Below, one piece after another: positions 1-8,905 of a stretch of DNA of 64,000 nucleotides. Within the stretch, counting starts at the first letter, position 1; every line of letters starts with the position of its first letter. The stretch is taken from NCBI GenBank assembly GCA_964655525.1, contig CAZZNE010000011.1:42300-106299 (forward strand). The letters are read 5' to 3'. Below the pieces are notes generated by a model. It searched no databases. It saw only the letters and a program-made list of their open reading frames with translations, and was not told the origin of the DNA. Source of the stretch: DLAJ01 sp964655525. GTDB lineage: Bacteria; Bacillota; Clostridia; Lachnospirales; Lachnospiraceae. A program made the position numbers and the translations under genes.

Positions 1-810
1 AGGGAGGAAATTCTGGGCGTCCATGCGGAGAATAAGCCGCTTGCTGAGGATGTGGACTTAAAGCAGATCGCGCAGACGACGGCGGGCTTTACGGGAGCGG
101 ATCTTGAAAACCTGCTCAATGAGGCAGCGATCGTAGCAGCGCGGGAAGACCGTTCTTTTATCAAGCAGAGCGATATTCGGAAAGCGTTTATCAAGGTCGG
201 CATCGGCGCGGAGAAAAAGAGCCGTGTCATTACGGAGAAGGAGAAAAAGATCACCGCGTATCACGAAGCGGGACATGCGATCCTGTTCCATGTGCTGCCT
301 GACGTCGGTCCGGTATATACCGTGTCGATCATTCCGACGGGGGTCGGCGCGGCAGGCTATACGATGCCGCTTCCCGAAAAGGATGAAATGTTCCTCACAA
401 AGGGCAGGATGCTTCAGGATATTATGGTATCGCTTGGCGGGCGGATCGCCGAGGAGATCATTTTTGACGATATCACGACAGGCGCGTCCAGCGATATTAA
501 AAAAGCAACCGAAGAGGCGCGGAGCATGGTGACGCGTTACGGTATGTCGGAAAAGATCGGTGTGATCAATTATGCGCATGATGACGACGAGGTATTTATC
601 GGGCGTGACTTTGCGCATACAAAGGGCTACAGCGAGGTGATGGCGGGAGAGATCGACCGCGAGGTTAAGCAAATCGTGGACGACTGCTATCGCAAGGCAA
701 AATCCATTATTGAAGAGCATATGAATGTGCTGCACCGCTGCGCGGAGCTTCTGCTTGAAAAAGAGCGCATCACCAGGGACGAATTTGAGTCATTGTTCTC
801 TGTTTTGTGA
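1..810 (+). CDS. ftsH: ATP-dependent zinc metalloprotease FtsH, 3' part
   Basis: The frame is open from the first base of the window, so about 269 codons of the C-terminal part are present and the start lies upstream. The visible part begins in the last section of the AAA+ ATPase domain (TAGFTGADLENLLNEAA, near residues 25-41 of the fragment) and continues into the M41 peptidase domain. The zinc motif HEAGH starts at fragment residue 88. The segment TTGASSDIKKAT contains the Asp that serves as third zinc ligand in the family. FtsH is a membrane-anchored hexameric protease that degrades misfolded membrane proteins and some regulators. The usual hydrophilic C-terminal tail is short here, ending in FESLFSVL. 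The assignment is secure. Confidence 0.95.
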   Translation, partial: REEILGVHAENKPLAEDVDLKQIAQTTAGFTGADLENLLNEAAIVAAREDRSFIKQSDIRKAFIKVGIGAEKKSRVITEKEKKITAYHEAGHAILFHVLPDVGPVYTVSIIPTGVGAAGYTMPLPEKDEMFLTKGRMLQDIMVSLGGRIAEEIIFDDITTGASSDIKKATEEARSMVTRYGMSEKIGVINYAHDDDEVFIGRDFAHTKGYSEVMAGEIDREVKQIVDDCYRKAKSIIEEHMNVLHRCAELLLEKERITRDEFESLFSVL

Positions 811-960
811 AAAATAGACAAAAAAATACAAAGCAAATTGTAATATTTGTGAATTTCAAGAATGGATTTGCACAGAGACTTTTGCTATGATACTACTTGT
901 AACCCCCCAATACATTTTATAGTTTTTTGCTATACCCCATAAGTAAGAAATACCTTCTCT

Positions 961-994
961 AAAAAAGACAATTGCTTCGGCAACTGTCTTTTTT
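961..994 (+). terminator. Rho-independent terminator downstream of ftsH
   Basis: GACAATTGC and GCAACTGTC form a stem with one mismatch and a TTCG tetraloop, flanked by an A run on the left and six T on the right. It lies 150 bases after the ftsH stop. A second small hairpin (GGGAT-tgaat-ATCCC followed by T) lies at about 1003-1024. Confidence 0.75.
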
Positions 995-1094
995 ACCCTT
1001 TAGGGATTGAATATCCCAATTTTTTCATATAAAATAATTAACAGAGAACGACGCAGAGCATGTGTGTCGGAAACAGGCGGCATGGAGGCTGAAA

Positions 1095-3242
1095 ATGGAT
1101 TACCTAAAAATATTAAGAGCGGAGGAGCAGCTGCAATATATTAAGGATATGCGGCCTCTGCTTCGGAAAAGGGCTCTTTTTTCCGATACGACCGAAGATT
1201 ATGTGACCCCGTCCCAGCCAAGAAAATATGATATGGTGCGGATCCGGTTCCGGGCGGGCGTGGACAATATCGACAAGGTCTATTTGGTCTGTAACGGAAT
1301 CAAGATACTGATGACGAAAGCCTTTTCGGATGAGCTGTTTGATTTTTATGAAACAGATTATCAGCTTGAGAATGAGCGGATTTATTATTACTTTGAGGTG
1401 CAGGCCGGCAGGATCACCTGTTATTTTGATACGCGCGGCGTGCAGAAGCAGCCGGATGAGTATTATCGGTTCTCGATCATTCCGGGATTTTCGACGCCGG
1501 AATGGGCAAAAGGCGCTGTGATGTACCAGATCTATGTGGATCGCTTCTGCAACGGGGATCCGAGCAATGACGTGCTGACCAACGAATATGTGTATATCGG
1601 CAATAAGACCCGAAGGGTGGAAGACTGGTACGAATATCCCGATAAGATGGATGTGCATCGTTTTTATGGCGGCGATCTTCAGGGCGTGCTGGATAAGATG
1701 GACTATCTGCAGGGGCTTGGGATTGACGTGATCTATTTCAATCCGCTTTTTGTCTCCCCGTCCAATCACAAGTACGATATCCAGGATTACGATTATATCG
1801 ACCCGCATTTCGGAAAGATCGTCCATGACGAGGGCGAACTGCTGGGAGATGGGGCAGATGACAACATTCACGCGACGCGCTATATTGACCGTGTGACGAA
1901 TAAGGAGAATTTAGAGGCGAGCAATGCGCTTTTTGTCAAGGTAGTTGAGGAGGCGCATCGACGCGGCATGCGCGTGATCTTGGACGGCGTGTTCAATCAC
2001 TGCGGTTCTTTTAATAAATGGATGGACAGGGAGCGCATTTACGAGAATGCCGAAGGATATCAGAAAGGCGCGTACGTTTCGGAGGAAAGTCCTTATAATT
2101 CATATTTTGATTTTTTCGATAAAGGGAAATGGCCGTATAACGGCAGCTATGACGGATGGTGGGGACACGAAACCCTCCCCAAGTTAAATTACGAGGGTTC
2201 CAGAAATCTGTACGATTATATTCTGTATATTGCGCGCAAGTGGGTTTCTCCGCCGTTTAACTGTGACGGTTGGCGTTTGGATGTGGCGGCGGACTTAGGA
2301 CATTCGCCCGAGACCAACCATCAGTTTTGGCGCGATTTCAGAAGGGCGGTCAGGCAGGCAAATCCGAATGCGATCGTGCTTGCCGAGCATTACGGCTCTC
2401 CGCACGACTGGCTGGATGGAGAACAATGGGATACCGTCATGAATTACGACGCGTTTATGGAGCCTGTCACATGGTTTTTGACCGGTATGCAGAAGCACAG
2501 CGACGATTACAGACAGGATCTGCTCGGAAATGCCGATGCTTTTTTCGGAGCGATGCGTTATCATATGGTAAGCTTTACGATGCCGTCCCTGTATGTGGCG
2601 ATGAACGAGCTTTCCAATCATGATCATTCCCGGTTCCTTACAAGGACGAATCATGTGGTCGGCCGCATGAATAATCTGGGGAGTGAGGCCGCGAACCGCG
2701 GTGTTAATAAGGCGGTCATGCGGGAGGCGGTCGTTATCCAGATGACATGGCCGGGCGCGCCGACGATCTATTACGGGGATGAGGCAGGTTTGTGCGGGTT
2801 TACCGATCCCGATAACCGCCGCACCTATCCGTGGGGACGCGAGGACCTGGAGATGATCGCGTTTCATAAAGAGATCATCCGTATTCACAAAGAGAATCAG
2901 GAGATCAAGACCGGTTCGATCAAGTTTTTGGTCGGGAAATACAATGTGATCGGTTATGGGCGTTTTAATCGGGAGGAACAGACCATAGTGGTGGTCAATA
3001 ATAACGACTATGAATTTTCTGAGGAGTTGTCCATCTGGGAGCTCGGTATTCCGAAAGGGACGACGATGAAACGGCTGTTATATACGACGGAGAACGGATA
3101 TGATACCCAAGAGGAATGGTATCCTGTCAAAAACGGCAAGATGCTCTTTACGCTTCCGGCTCATTCTGCGATCGTACTAAAGCATAAAAATCAGACACAG
3201 GAAAAAGAGAACGAAACAATGGGACACAGGTGGATTTTCTGA
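1095..3242 (+). CDS. GH13 family alpha-glucan hydrolase (neopullulanase/cyclomaltodextrinase-like)
   Basis: A 715-residue cytoplasmic enzyme; no signal peptide is visible. Residues 1-130 look like the beta-rich N-terminal domain of cyclomaltodextrinases and neopullulanases, followed by the (beta/alpha)8 barrel. The four GH13 regions are recognisable: DGVFNHCG (region I), GWRLDVAADLG with nucleophile D396 (II), VLAEHYG with acid/base E431 (III) and LSNHDHSR with transition-state stabiliser D510 (IV). It should hydrolyse alpha-1,4 (possibly alpha-1,6) bonds in maltodextrins, pullulan or cyclodextrins. The in-frame GTG at 1062 is also possible, but the ATG at 1095 is preceded by GGAGG at suitable spacing. 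The C-terminal part (KFLVGKYNVIGYGRF onward) fits the usual all-beta domain. Substrate specificity cannot be read from sequence alone. Confidence 0.9.
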   Translation: MDYLKILRAEEQLQYIKDMRPLLRKRALFSDTTEDYVTPSQPRKYDMVRIRFRAGVDNIDKVYLVCNGIKILMTKAFSDELFDFYETDYQLENERIYYYFEVQAGRITCYFDTRGVQKQPDEYYRFSIIPGFSTPEWAKGAVMYQIYVDRFCNGDPSNDVLTNEYVYIGNKTRRVEDWYEYPDKMDVHRFYGGDLQGVLDKMDYLQGLGIDVIYFNPLFVSPSNHKYDIQDYDYIDPHFGKIVHDEGELLGDGADDNIHATRYIDRVTNKENLEASNALFVKVVEEAHRRGMRVILDGVFNHCGSFNKWMDRERIYENAEGYQKGAYVSEESPYNSYFDFFDKGKWPYNGSYDGWWGHETLPKLNYEGSRNLYDYILYIARKWVSPPFNCDGWRLDVAADLGHSPETNHQFWRDFRRAVRQANPNAIVLAEHYGSPHDWLDGEQWDTVMNYDAFMEPVTWFLTGMQKHSDDYRQDLLGNADAFFGAMRYHMVSFTMPSLYVAMNELSNHDHSRFLTRTNHVVGRMNNLGSEAANRGVNKAVMREAVVIQMTWPGAPTIYYGDEAGLCGFTDPDNRRTYPWGREDLEMIAFHKEIIRIHKENQEIKTGSIKFLVGKYNVIGYGRFNREEQTIVVVNNNDYEFSEELSIWELGIPKGTTMKRLLYTTENGYDTQEEWYPVKNGKMLFTLPAHSAIVLKHKNQTQEKENETMGHRWIF

Positions 3243-3255
3243 GGAAATCCGGTGC

Positions 3256-3281
3256 GGGAAACGCTTTGATCAGCGTTTCCC
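3256..3281. terminator. Hairpin between convergent genes
   Basis: GGGAAACGCT and AGCGTTTCCC form a perfect 10-bp stem with loop TTGATC. It sits exactly between the stop of the GH13 gene and the stop of the convergent minus-strand gene. The T tract is weak on both strands, so termination efficiency is uncertain. Confidence 0.6.
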
Positions 3282-4693
3282 TAAAACCAGCCTGTGTCAT
3301 ATTTTACCGTAGCATTCCAAAAGATCCATTCGTCGTAGCCTGCATCTTGAACTGCGCGGAGCTGATCCTGAATCTGCTCCCTGCCATATTCGATATGCCC
3401 TCTGACCCATGTGGCGGTAAATGCCTGAAGCCAGGGGCGCACGCGGCAGTTCACCGGCATGCCGTTCTCTAAGACGGCGCAGATCGTATCGTGTCCGTAC
3501 TGATCGAGTACGGCGCGGGATGCGTTTAATGCTGCCGTGACAGTACGGTAAGGCTCGGCGTCCGGCACGTCGAGCCGATAGACGCCCGCACCGTAATGCG
3601 AGGGGTAGATCATTGGGCAGATGACGTCTAACTTGGATGCCATGACGGCATAATCCTGTCCGACAATGTCGCGGTCCCCCGCGTTGTCAATGATCGTGCC
3701 ATATACGTCGGCGGAAACGGTGACGGAATAAGGGGAAAGCGTCTCGCGAGCGTAATCCGTAAAGGCGTTGATGATATCGGATTTCGTATAGGTTTCGGCA
3801 AGCTCTCCGAACACGACGCGGTCCATTCCTCTGTCGGTGGAAAATCGAATATAATCAAACTGAATCTCATCAAAACCAATACGCGCCGCTTCAGTCGCGA
3901 TCTCCATCAGATAATCCCACACGCCCTGCTCATAAGGATTGACCCATGCAAGTCCGCTGTTATCGTGGAAAATGGTTCCGTCTTCCTCGTGGAGCGCATA
4001 TTCCGGTATGGCTTTTGCGAGGTAAGGGTCCTTGAACGTGACGATGCGGGCGATCAGGTAAATATTGTGTTCTTTGCATTCCGCGATCAGGCTTTCGATG
4101 TCGGGAATATAAATGGCGGATGAACCGATTTGCTGTACGGTCGGCGTATTCATCTCATAAGTGACCTGTCCCCGGTCGTCCTTGATGTCAATGACAAAGG
4201 CGTTGATGTCGGTCTCGTCGGCGAGCGCGATCAGATCGTGGATGCGGTCGATGCCCGCGATGGCGGCGGTGACGTATATGCCGTGCACGCGGAAATCAGG
4301 GTCGCCGGGCAGGGGCTCGGAATGAGCGCTGTCGGGAAGCACGTTGTCAGCCGGTAACTCACCTTCGTCAGAGGGAGTTCCCGCGTCTGTCACGTCGTCT
4401 GTTCCGACATCAGAATAAAAAGCGTGAAAAACGCCTGTGGCAGACGTATCAGCGCAGTCTGCGGTCCGGGGCGTGATGCCGCAGACGCCGGCAGCCTCGC
4501 GGTTGATGCGTGCGACAGCGAGCGGTGCGGAAGCGGTAGGATCTGAGGAAGCTTCTATGGTTTGATCTCCGCATGAGGACGTAAAAAGAGCCAGAATCAG
4601 AAGCAGGACGGAAAATGCGCGGCTTCTGCTATGACCGTTATGCCGATCAGCGACTTTTTGCGGGTGTAATTTATTTGTTATCTGCATGGACAT
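3281..4693 (-). CDS. Secreted putative glycoside hydrolase (DUF4015-type TIM barrel)
   Basis: A 470-residue protein. The N-terminus has a basic stretch followed by a hydrophobic segment (FSVLLLILALFTSSC, ending near residue 41) and a Cys, so it is exported and perhaps a lipoprotein; the lipobox is imperfect because Thr occupies -3. A low-complexity Ser/Thr/Asp/Pro-rich linker follows. From about residue 135 (RVHGIYVTAAIAG) it matches the putative glycosyl hydrolase family DUF4015, with segments such as NAFVIDIKDDRGQVTYEM, GFDEIQFDYIRFSTD and VSADVYGTIIDN. The substrate is unknown; cell-wall or exopolysaccharide glycans are plausible. The start is supported by AGGAG about 5 bases upstream; a second ATG two codons downstream is possible. 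It converges on the GH13 gene. Confidence 0.8.
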   Translation of the reverse strand: MSMQITNKLHPQKVADRHNGHSRSRAFSVLLLILALFTSSCGDQTIEASSDPTASAPLAVARINREAAGVCGITPRTADCADTSATGVFHAFYSDVGTDDVTDAGTPSDEGELPADNVLPDSAHSEPLPGDPDFRVHGIYVTAAIAGIDRIHDLIALADETDINAFVIDIKDDRGQVTYEMNTPTVQQIGSSAIYIPDIESLIAECKEHNIYLIARIVTFKDPYLAKAIPEYALHEEDGTIFHDNSGLAWVNPYEQGVWDYLMEIATEAARIGFDEIQFDYIRFSTDRGMDRVVFGELAETYTKSDIINAFTDYARETLSPYSVTVSADVYGTIIDNAGDRDIVGQDYAVMASKLDVICPMIYPSHYGAGVYRLDVPDAEPYRTVTAALNASRAVLDQYGHDTICAVLENGMPVNCRVRPWLQAFTATWVRGHIEYGREQIQDQLRAVQDAGYDEWIFWNATVKYDTGWF

Positions 4694-4801
4694 CAGAGCT
4701 CCTACGTGGAAATTTTAGGCTTTTTATGTCGATATTATATACAAAAAAAGAAAAATAAGCTATACTGAACAAAGAAATTTCATAAAAAGAGGCGGGTTAC
4801 T

Positions 4802-5272
4802 ATGGATATGATGGATATTGTAACGGATTATCAGCAATTGAATCAGGTACAGACACAGGGTGTTAACGCCACGTGGAAAGCGGTCAGCAATGCGGCAAAG
4901 GCGGCGGAAAGCGCGGAGACGGAAGATAAGGGGGCGGCGTTTGCGGAGGCGCTGAAAACGGAGATTGATAACTTACAGCAGCGCAATGAGCTTGAAACCG
5001 CGCTCGGGGGATCGTCCCTGCTCGGCGTGACGGAGAATTTGAATAACGTTTCGGAGATGCTGAAGACCGAGAGCGGAAGACAGGCGATCGGCGCGCTGGC
5101 GGACAACGCGATGGCATCCATCGTATTCGGAACGAACAATTCAGATCAGAATGCGCTCCTTCGTTCCATGACACAGGTCAATACATCGGAGCAGAGTTTG
5201 GAGGAAGCGCTGAAGGATGTTCTTGAAATTTTGGAATCCAAGGGCGCGAGCGATCAGACGGAGGACGAATAA
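4802..5272 (+). CDS. Hypothetical small acidic protein
   Basis: A 156-residue protein I do not recognise. It is Ala/Glu/Asn-rich, acidic and predicted mostly helical, with no signal peptide, membrane segment or cysteines. An AAGAGGCGGG-like ribosome binding site precedes the ATG. It is a single-gene unit: a divergent gene lies upstream and a strong terminator starts at its stop codon. Codon use matches the neighbours, so it is probably a resident gene. Confidence 0.6.
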   Translation: MDMMDIVTDYQQLNQVQTQGVNATWKAVSNAAKAAESAETEDKGAAFAEALKTEIDNLQQRNELETALGGSSLLGVTENLNNVSEMLKTESGRQAIGALADNAMASIVFGTNNSDQNALLRSMTQVNTSEQSLEEALKDVLEILESKGASDQTEDE

Positions 5273-5310
5273 AAAAAGAACCATGGCCAGTGAAGGTCAT
5301 GGTTCTTTTT
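5273..5310 (+). terminator. Rho-independent terminator
   Basis: AAAAAGAACCATG and CATGGTTCTTTTT form a perfect 13-bp stem, overlapping the stop of the small acidic protein gene and ending in a T run. Confidence 0.9.
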
Positions 5311-5315
5311 AACTT

Positions 5316-5433
5316 ATGGAAAATTTCTAAGTCCCGGAAGAATTGCTTAAGCAATATCCCAAAAGAACGCGAAAAATGTGGAACATTCTCTTGCGTTCTT
5401 TGAAAGATTGGCGCAACCGCGCCAATCTTTTTT
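5316..5433 (-). repeat. Composite hairpin repeat, copy A
   Basis: Read on the minus strand this block has hairpin AAAGATTGGCGC/GCGCCAATCTTT (5403-5430), hairpin AAAGAACGC/GCGTTCTTT (near 5363-5401), then ATTGCttaaGCAAT followed by the constant tail TTCTTCCGGGA..GAAATTTTCCATAAG. The tail recurs at about 7150 and 20566 in the plus orientation. The first hairpin directly follows the chemoreceptor stop and probably serves as its terminator. Confidence 0.7.
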
Positions 5434-6955
5434 AGTGGTTTTGGATCGCTGCCAGTTTGCCCGCATCCTCATTTAAGCTCTGCACAAGAGAGCCGACGGC
5501 GGTGACGATCTGCTGATTCTGCTCACTGCCGGCATACGTCTCATTGGAATGCGCGGATACCTCTTCCGTGATCGATGAAATCGTCTGAATGCTGTCAACA
5601 ATGACCTTGTTTGCGGAGGCAAGCTCGGAAACGATGGATGCGAGCGATGCCGACTGCTCCTGAATATGGGAGGTATTTTGGGCGATCGTATTGAAAGATT
5701 CCGCGGTCTTTTCCGCAGAGGCATTTTGCTTTTTGTTGCTCTCGATCAGATGGTTGATCGTGTCGATCATGACCTTAAGCTGATCGGAAATATTATTGAT
5801 AAGGCCGGTAATATTTTCTGTTGCAGAGGTCGTCTGCCCTGCAAGACCGGATATTTCGGAGGCAACGACCGCAAAGCCGCGGCCTGCATCTCCTGCGCGC
5901 GCAGCCTCAATGCTTGCGTTGAGCGATAAAAGACTTGTCTGGGAGGCAACATTGGTGATCAGATCCGTGATGGAATTCATCTGATCGGTGTATTCTCGGA
6001 AGGATGCAAGTGCGGAAGCCACATCAGCACTTGCCTTGTCGGACTGTCCCGTCAGATTGATCAGGGAGGATACATGTTCCTGTCCGGTGCGGACCGCGGA
6101 AGCTGCGGAGCTTACTTCCCCATGAATCTCGTCCACAGAGCGTTCAACGGTCGAGATATGTGCCTGAATCTCCTCTGTCTTGACAAGCTGGTTTTGGATG
6201 GCTTCAGCGGATTCGTTTGTGCCGGAAGTCACCTCGGACATGGAGGTCATCGTCTGTTCAACGGAATTTTGCAATGTGCCCATCTGTGAGGCGATCGCCG
6301 TCACGTTCTGAGTCATATTTTTGGAAATTTGCATGGTATGTTCGAAAAGCCCGGAGATCTTCTTCTTTTCTTCATCGATTCTTGCCATTTTCATATTTTG
6401 GAAACGGGATGTCTCATAGGATACAATAAGGAAATCGATCGTCATGATCAAGGTAAGGAAGCCCTGTATCTCTAAAGCGACAATGTCCTGCGGGGCAAGC
6501 TCCTTTGTGAGTGCGGAGAAAACGATATAACCGATATTTTCCGCAATAACGCCTGCGCCGATCATGGTAGTATAACGGAAATCATTGTACAGCGTGATGA
6601 CGATCAGCATCGGAAATACATAGGTAAACACCAAAGCGTTCTGCGCTGTAAAGAGCAGGAACGTGTACAGGATGGCATAACCGAAAGATACGATATGTTT
6701 GACCATCGTGGTATCGCGGCGTCTGCAGTAAAAGATCCAACTTAGGAATACCGGCACAAGGGCTAAAATAAATGTTACGATGACATAGCCGATCGTACGG
6801 TTTTTCTTGATGACCTCCATGGCATAGGCGGCGCAGATGACGACTACAATAGCGGTCAGCGCAATACAGCAGACCTTGTTTGCAATTGACATTTCCTCCG
6901 ACGAGTTGCCGCGCGGCGCATCCACAAGAGTATCGGAAATTGATTTTTTGGACAT
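5432..6955 (-). CDS. Methyl-accepting chemotaxis protein with polytopic N-terminal membrane domain
   Basis: A 507-residue chemoreceptor. Starting at 6955 gives a good ribosome binding site (AAGGAGG); the frame stays open upstream, but that stretch has no comparable site. Roughly residues 30-185 hold about six hydrophobic segments (for example VCCIALTAIVVVICAAYAM and IGYVIVTFILALVPVFLSWI) and no large extracellular sensor domain, so the input is probably sensed in the membrane or intracellularly. The C-terminal half is the coiled-coil signalling domain, with the conserved hairpin tip SLLSLNASIEAARAGDAGRG and AVVASEISGLAGQT. It should act with CheA/CheW. No other chemotaxis genes are adjacent. 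Confidence 0.88.
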   Translation of the reverse strand: MSKKSISDTLVDAPRGNSSEEMSIANKVCCIALTAIVVVICAAYAMEVIKKNRTIGYVIVTFILALVPVFLSWIFYCRRRDTTMVKHIVSFGYAILYTFLLFTAQNALVFTYVFPMLIVITLYNDFRYTTMIGAGVIAENIGYIVFSALTKELAPQDIVALEIQGFLTLIMTIDFLIVSYETSRFQNMKMARIDEEKKKISGLFEHTMQISKNMTQNVTAIASQMGTLQNSVEQTMTSMSEVTSGTNESAEAIQNQLVKTEEIQAHISTVERSVDEIHGEVSSAASAVRTGQEHVSSLINLTGQSDKASADVASALASFREYTDQMNSITDLITNVASQTSLLSLNASIEAARAGDAGRGFAVVASEISGLAGQTTSATENITGLINNISDQLKVMIDTINHLIESNKKQNASAEKTAESFNTIAQNTSHIQEQSASLASIVSELASANKVIVDSIQTISSITEEVSAHSNETYAGSEQNQQIVTAVGSLVQSLNEDAGKLAAIQNH

Positions 6956-7084
6956 GGACTTATCCTCCTTATATGTATGACTAGACTTTTTTATTTTATC
7001 ATAAATGTGCGGACTATTAAAGTAAGAAATCGTAAAAAAGAGATAAGAAAAAGTACTTTTCAACAGAGGGAAGATAGGATAAAC

Positions 7085-7182
7085 TAAAAAAGAACGCAAA
7101 GAATGTGAAACATTCTTTTGCGTTCTTTCGAAGAATCGCTTACGCGATTCTTCCGGGATGGAGAAGTTTCCTATTAGGATAA
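7085..7182 (+). repeat. Composite hairpin repeat, copy B
   Basis: Hairpin AAAGAACGCAAA/TTTTGCGTTCTTT (7089-7128), then GAAGAATCGC-ttac-GCGATTCTTC (7130-7153), then the constant tail CCGGGATGGAGAAGTTTCCT followed by ATTAGGATAAATAA. It lies between the divergently transcribed chemoreceptor and thiN, ending about 65 bases before thiN. Confidence 0.7.
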
Positions 7183-7248
7183 ATAAAGAACAAAAAATGC
7201 GCCGAAAACGGATTTTTTAGAATCACAGCGGGCGGCGGGGGAAGATTC

Positions 7249-7968
7249 ATGCATGTAGCAATGGGAAGTATCCGGAAAAATGCAAAAGAGGGTGTGTGCT
7301 TTATCATCGGCGCCGGAGAAATCGATAATCCGGGCTGGTTTCGGAGACAGGTAAGACCAAAGGAGAAGGATTATCTGATCGCGGCGGACGGCGGCTTTGC
7401 AATCTGCGACCGCTGCGGCATCCGCGTGGATGCATTGATCGGCGATTTTGATTCGCTGGGCTTTGTACCCGATCACCCGAACGTGATCATGCTGCCGCAG
7501 GAGAAGGATGATACGGATCTGCATTATGCGGTAAAAAAAGGGTTGGAAAAAGGCTATCGCACCTTTGAGATCTACGGCGCGTCGGGCGGCCGGGAAGGGC
7601 ACACGATGGCAAATTACCAGACGCTCGTCTATTTGGCGCATCAGCGCGCCTGCGGCATTCTGCGCTCCATGAATGTGCAGGTGACGGCAATTGATAATGA
7701 TACGCTGCGCCTGCCTGCTTACAAGAACGGATTTGTGTCGATCTTCTGTATGGGAGAACGGGCGGAGGGCGTTACGCTGAAAGGCTTGAAATACCCGCTG
7801 ACCGAGGCGGTGGTAGTCAATGATACGCCGATCGGCGTAAGCAATGAATTTATCGGAGAGACGGCCGAGATCACGGTGAAAGACGGCACGCTGTTAGTCA
7901 TGTGGGAAATCGGCGGTTCCAAAAAGTCAAACACCCCGTCGCAAGCGGCAGGGCATCAAATAATATAA
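7249..7968 (+). CDS. thiN: Thiamine pyrophosphokinase
   Basis: A 239-residue cytoplasmic enzyme that transfers pyrophosphate from ATP to thiamine to make thiamine diphosphate. Family motifs in order: AADGGFAICDRCGI, LIGDFDSLGFV, LPQEKDDTDLHYAV and GGREGHTMANYQTL. The Asp clusters bind Mg-ATP. The last motif is normally GGRxDHxxAN; here the usual Asp is replaced by Gly, which is unusual. The C-terminal beta domain (GVTLKGLKYPLTEAVV, GVSNEF) is the thiamine-binding region. GGGGGAAG lies just before the ATG. No TPP riboswitch is apparent upstream, where copy B of the hairpin repeat sits instead. Confidence 0.85.
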   Translation: MHVAMGSIRKNAKEGVCFIIGAGEIDNPGWFRRQVRPKEKDYLIAADGGFAICDRCGIRVDALIGDFDSLGFVPDHPNVIMLPQEKDDTDLHYAVKKGLEKGYRTFEIYGASGGREGHTMANYQTLVYLAHQRACGILRSMNVQVTAIDNDTLRLPAYKNGFVSIFCMGERAEGVTLKGLKYPLTEAVVVNDTPIGVSNEFIGETAEITVKDGTLLVMWEIGGSKKSNTPSQAAGHQII

Positions 7969-7972
7969 AAAG

Positions 7973-8045
7973 AGCGCGAGACGGGACTCGAACCCGCGGC
8001 CTCGACCTTGGCAAGGTCGCGCTCCACCAACTGAGCCACTCGCGC
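7973..8045 (-). tRNA. tRNA-Gly (GCC)
   Basis: A complete cloverleaf on the minus strand: acceptor GCGCGAG/CTCGCGC, D arm with GGCTCAGTTGGTGGAG, anticodon stem CGACC/GGTCG with loop TTGCCAA (anticodon GCC), and T arm with GGTTCGAGTCC. CCA is not encoded. Confidence 0.97.
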
Positions 8046-8048
8046 ATA

Positions 8049-8119
8049 AGCAGGTGATGGGAATCGAACCCACGTATCCAGCTTGGAAGGCTGGTGTTCT
8101 ACCATTGAACTACACCTGC
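8049..8119 (-). tRNA. tRNA-Gly (TCC)
   Basis: A complete cloverleaf on the minus strand: acceptor GCAGGTG/CACCTGC, anticodon stem CCAGC/GCTGG with loop CTTCCAA (anticodon TCC), and T loop GGTTCGATTCC. CCA is not encoded. Only three bases separate it from the second tRNA-Gly, so the two are co-transcribed. Confidence 0.97.
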
Positions 8120-8167
8120 AAAATATGAAATTGTAAGATCCATTCCGTAAACTCAAGAACGATAATC

Positions 8168-8196
8168 ATTTTAACAAAGAATCCTTGTGGTGTCAA
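8168..8196 (-). promoter_or_regulatory. Sigma-A promoter of the tRNA-Gly pair
   Basis: On the minus strand TTGACA (8191-8196) and TAAAAT (8168-8173) are separated by 17 bases, about 50 bases before the first tRNA. Confidence 0.8.
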
Positions 8197-8362
8197 TTCT
8201 TTTTTTCTAAAAAATGATCCAAAAAAATTTATAAAAAAATCGCATGATTTTGTCAGATTTCAAGAAGATAAAAAGTATATAAGATGTAAGCTCAAAATTA
8301 TCATGACCGGTCAAGGGAAACAAAAAGAGCATTTCATGATCGTGCGAAGGAGGTGAAAATGC

Positions 8363-8905
8363 ATGGATGCAGACGAAAGAGCAGAAGAACTGTTTGAGCG
8401 CTACGCCGATATGGCATACCGGATCGCGGTGTCCTACGGAGGAACGGGACAATGGGCTGAGGATGTGGTGCAGGAAGTGTTTGTGCGATATTTGAGAAAG
8501 CATCCCTGCTTTGAATCCGATGAGCATGAGAAAGCGTGGTTTATCCGGGTGGCTGTCAATTGTTCAAAAAGCATGCTTTCCAGTGCGTGGATGAAAAAAA
8601 ATCGTCCTCTGGAGGAATGTGAGGAGCAGGAGGCGCCGCCGTTTTTGGGGGAGCAGGAGAGCGGGCTGTATGAGATACTGTCCCTGCTGCCGCCGAAATA
8701 CCGGATCGTATTGTATCTGCGTTATTACGAGGAGTATCCGATCAAGGAGATCGCGGGGCTGCTGCATATCACGCCGAATCTGGCGTCGGCGAGACTGAAG
8801 CGTGCAAAAGCGATGATGAAAAAGAATTTGTTGAAGGAAAAGGAGGGAATGACGGATGAAAGAGGAAGTATATCAATCCATGTATCATCAGATACATTTG
8901 AGTGA
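8363..8905 (+). CDS. ECF-type RNA polymerase sigma factor
   Basis: A 180-residue sigma-70 family protein. Region 2 spans roughly residues 5-75 (LFERYADMAYRIAVSY, AEDVVQEVFVRYLRKH, AWFIRVAVNCSKSM) and region 4 roughly 100-155 (LPPKYRIVLYLRYYEEY, IKEIAGLLHITPNLASARLK, an HTH). There is no region 3, as in ECF factors. AAGGAGGTGAAAATGC precedes the ATG. The 3' end overlaps the next gene by 50 bases in another frame, indicating translational coupling with its probable anti-sigma factor. Target promoters cannot be told from here. Confidence 0.9.
   Translation: MDADERAEELFERYADMAYRIAVSYGGTGQWAEDVVQEVFVRYLRKHPCFESDEHEKAWFIRVAVNCSKSMLSSAWMKKNRPLEECEEQEAPPFLGEQESGLYEILSLLPPKYRIVLYLRYYEEYPIKEIAGLLHITPNLASARLKRAKAMMKKNLLKEKEGMTDERGSISIHVSSDTFE

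Noticed and set aside
58..735. A 225-codon minus-strand frame opposite ftsH
   Set aside because: Shadow of the highly conserved FtsH peptidase domain.
7183..7248. A TPP riboswitch before the thiamine pyrophosphokinase gene
   Set aside because: No THI-box motifs (such as CUGAGA) were found; the space is mostly taken by the hairpin repeat.
7174..7641. A 155-codon minus-strand frame opposite thiN
   Set aside because: Shadow of thiN; its composition is that of a reversed coding strand.
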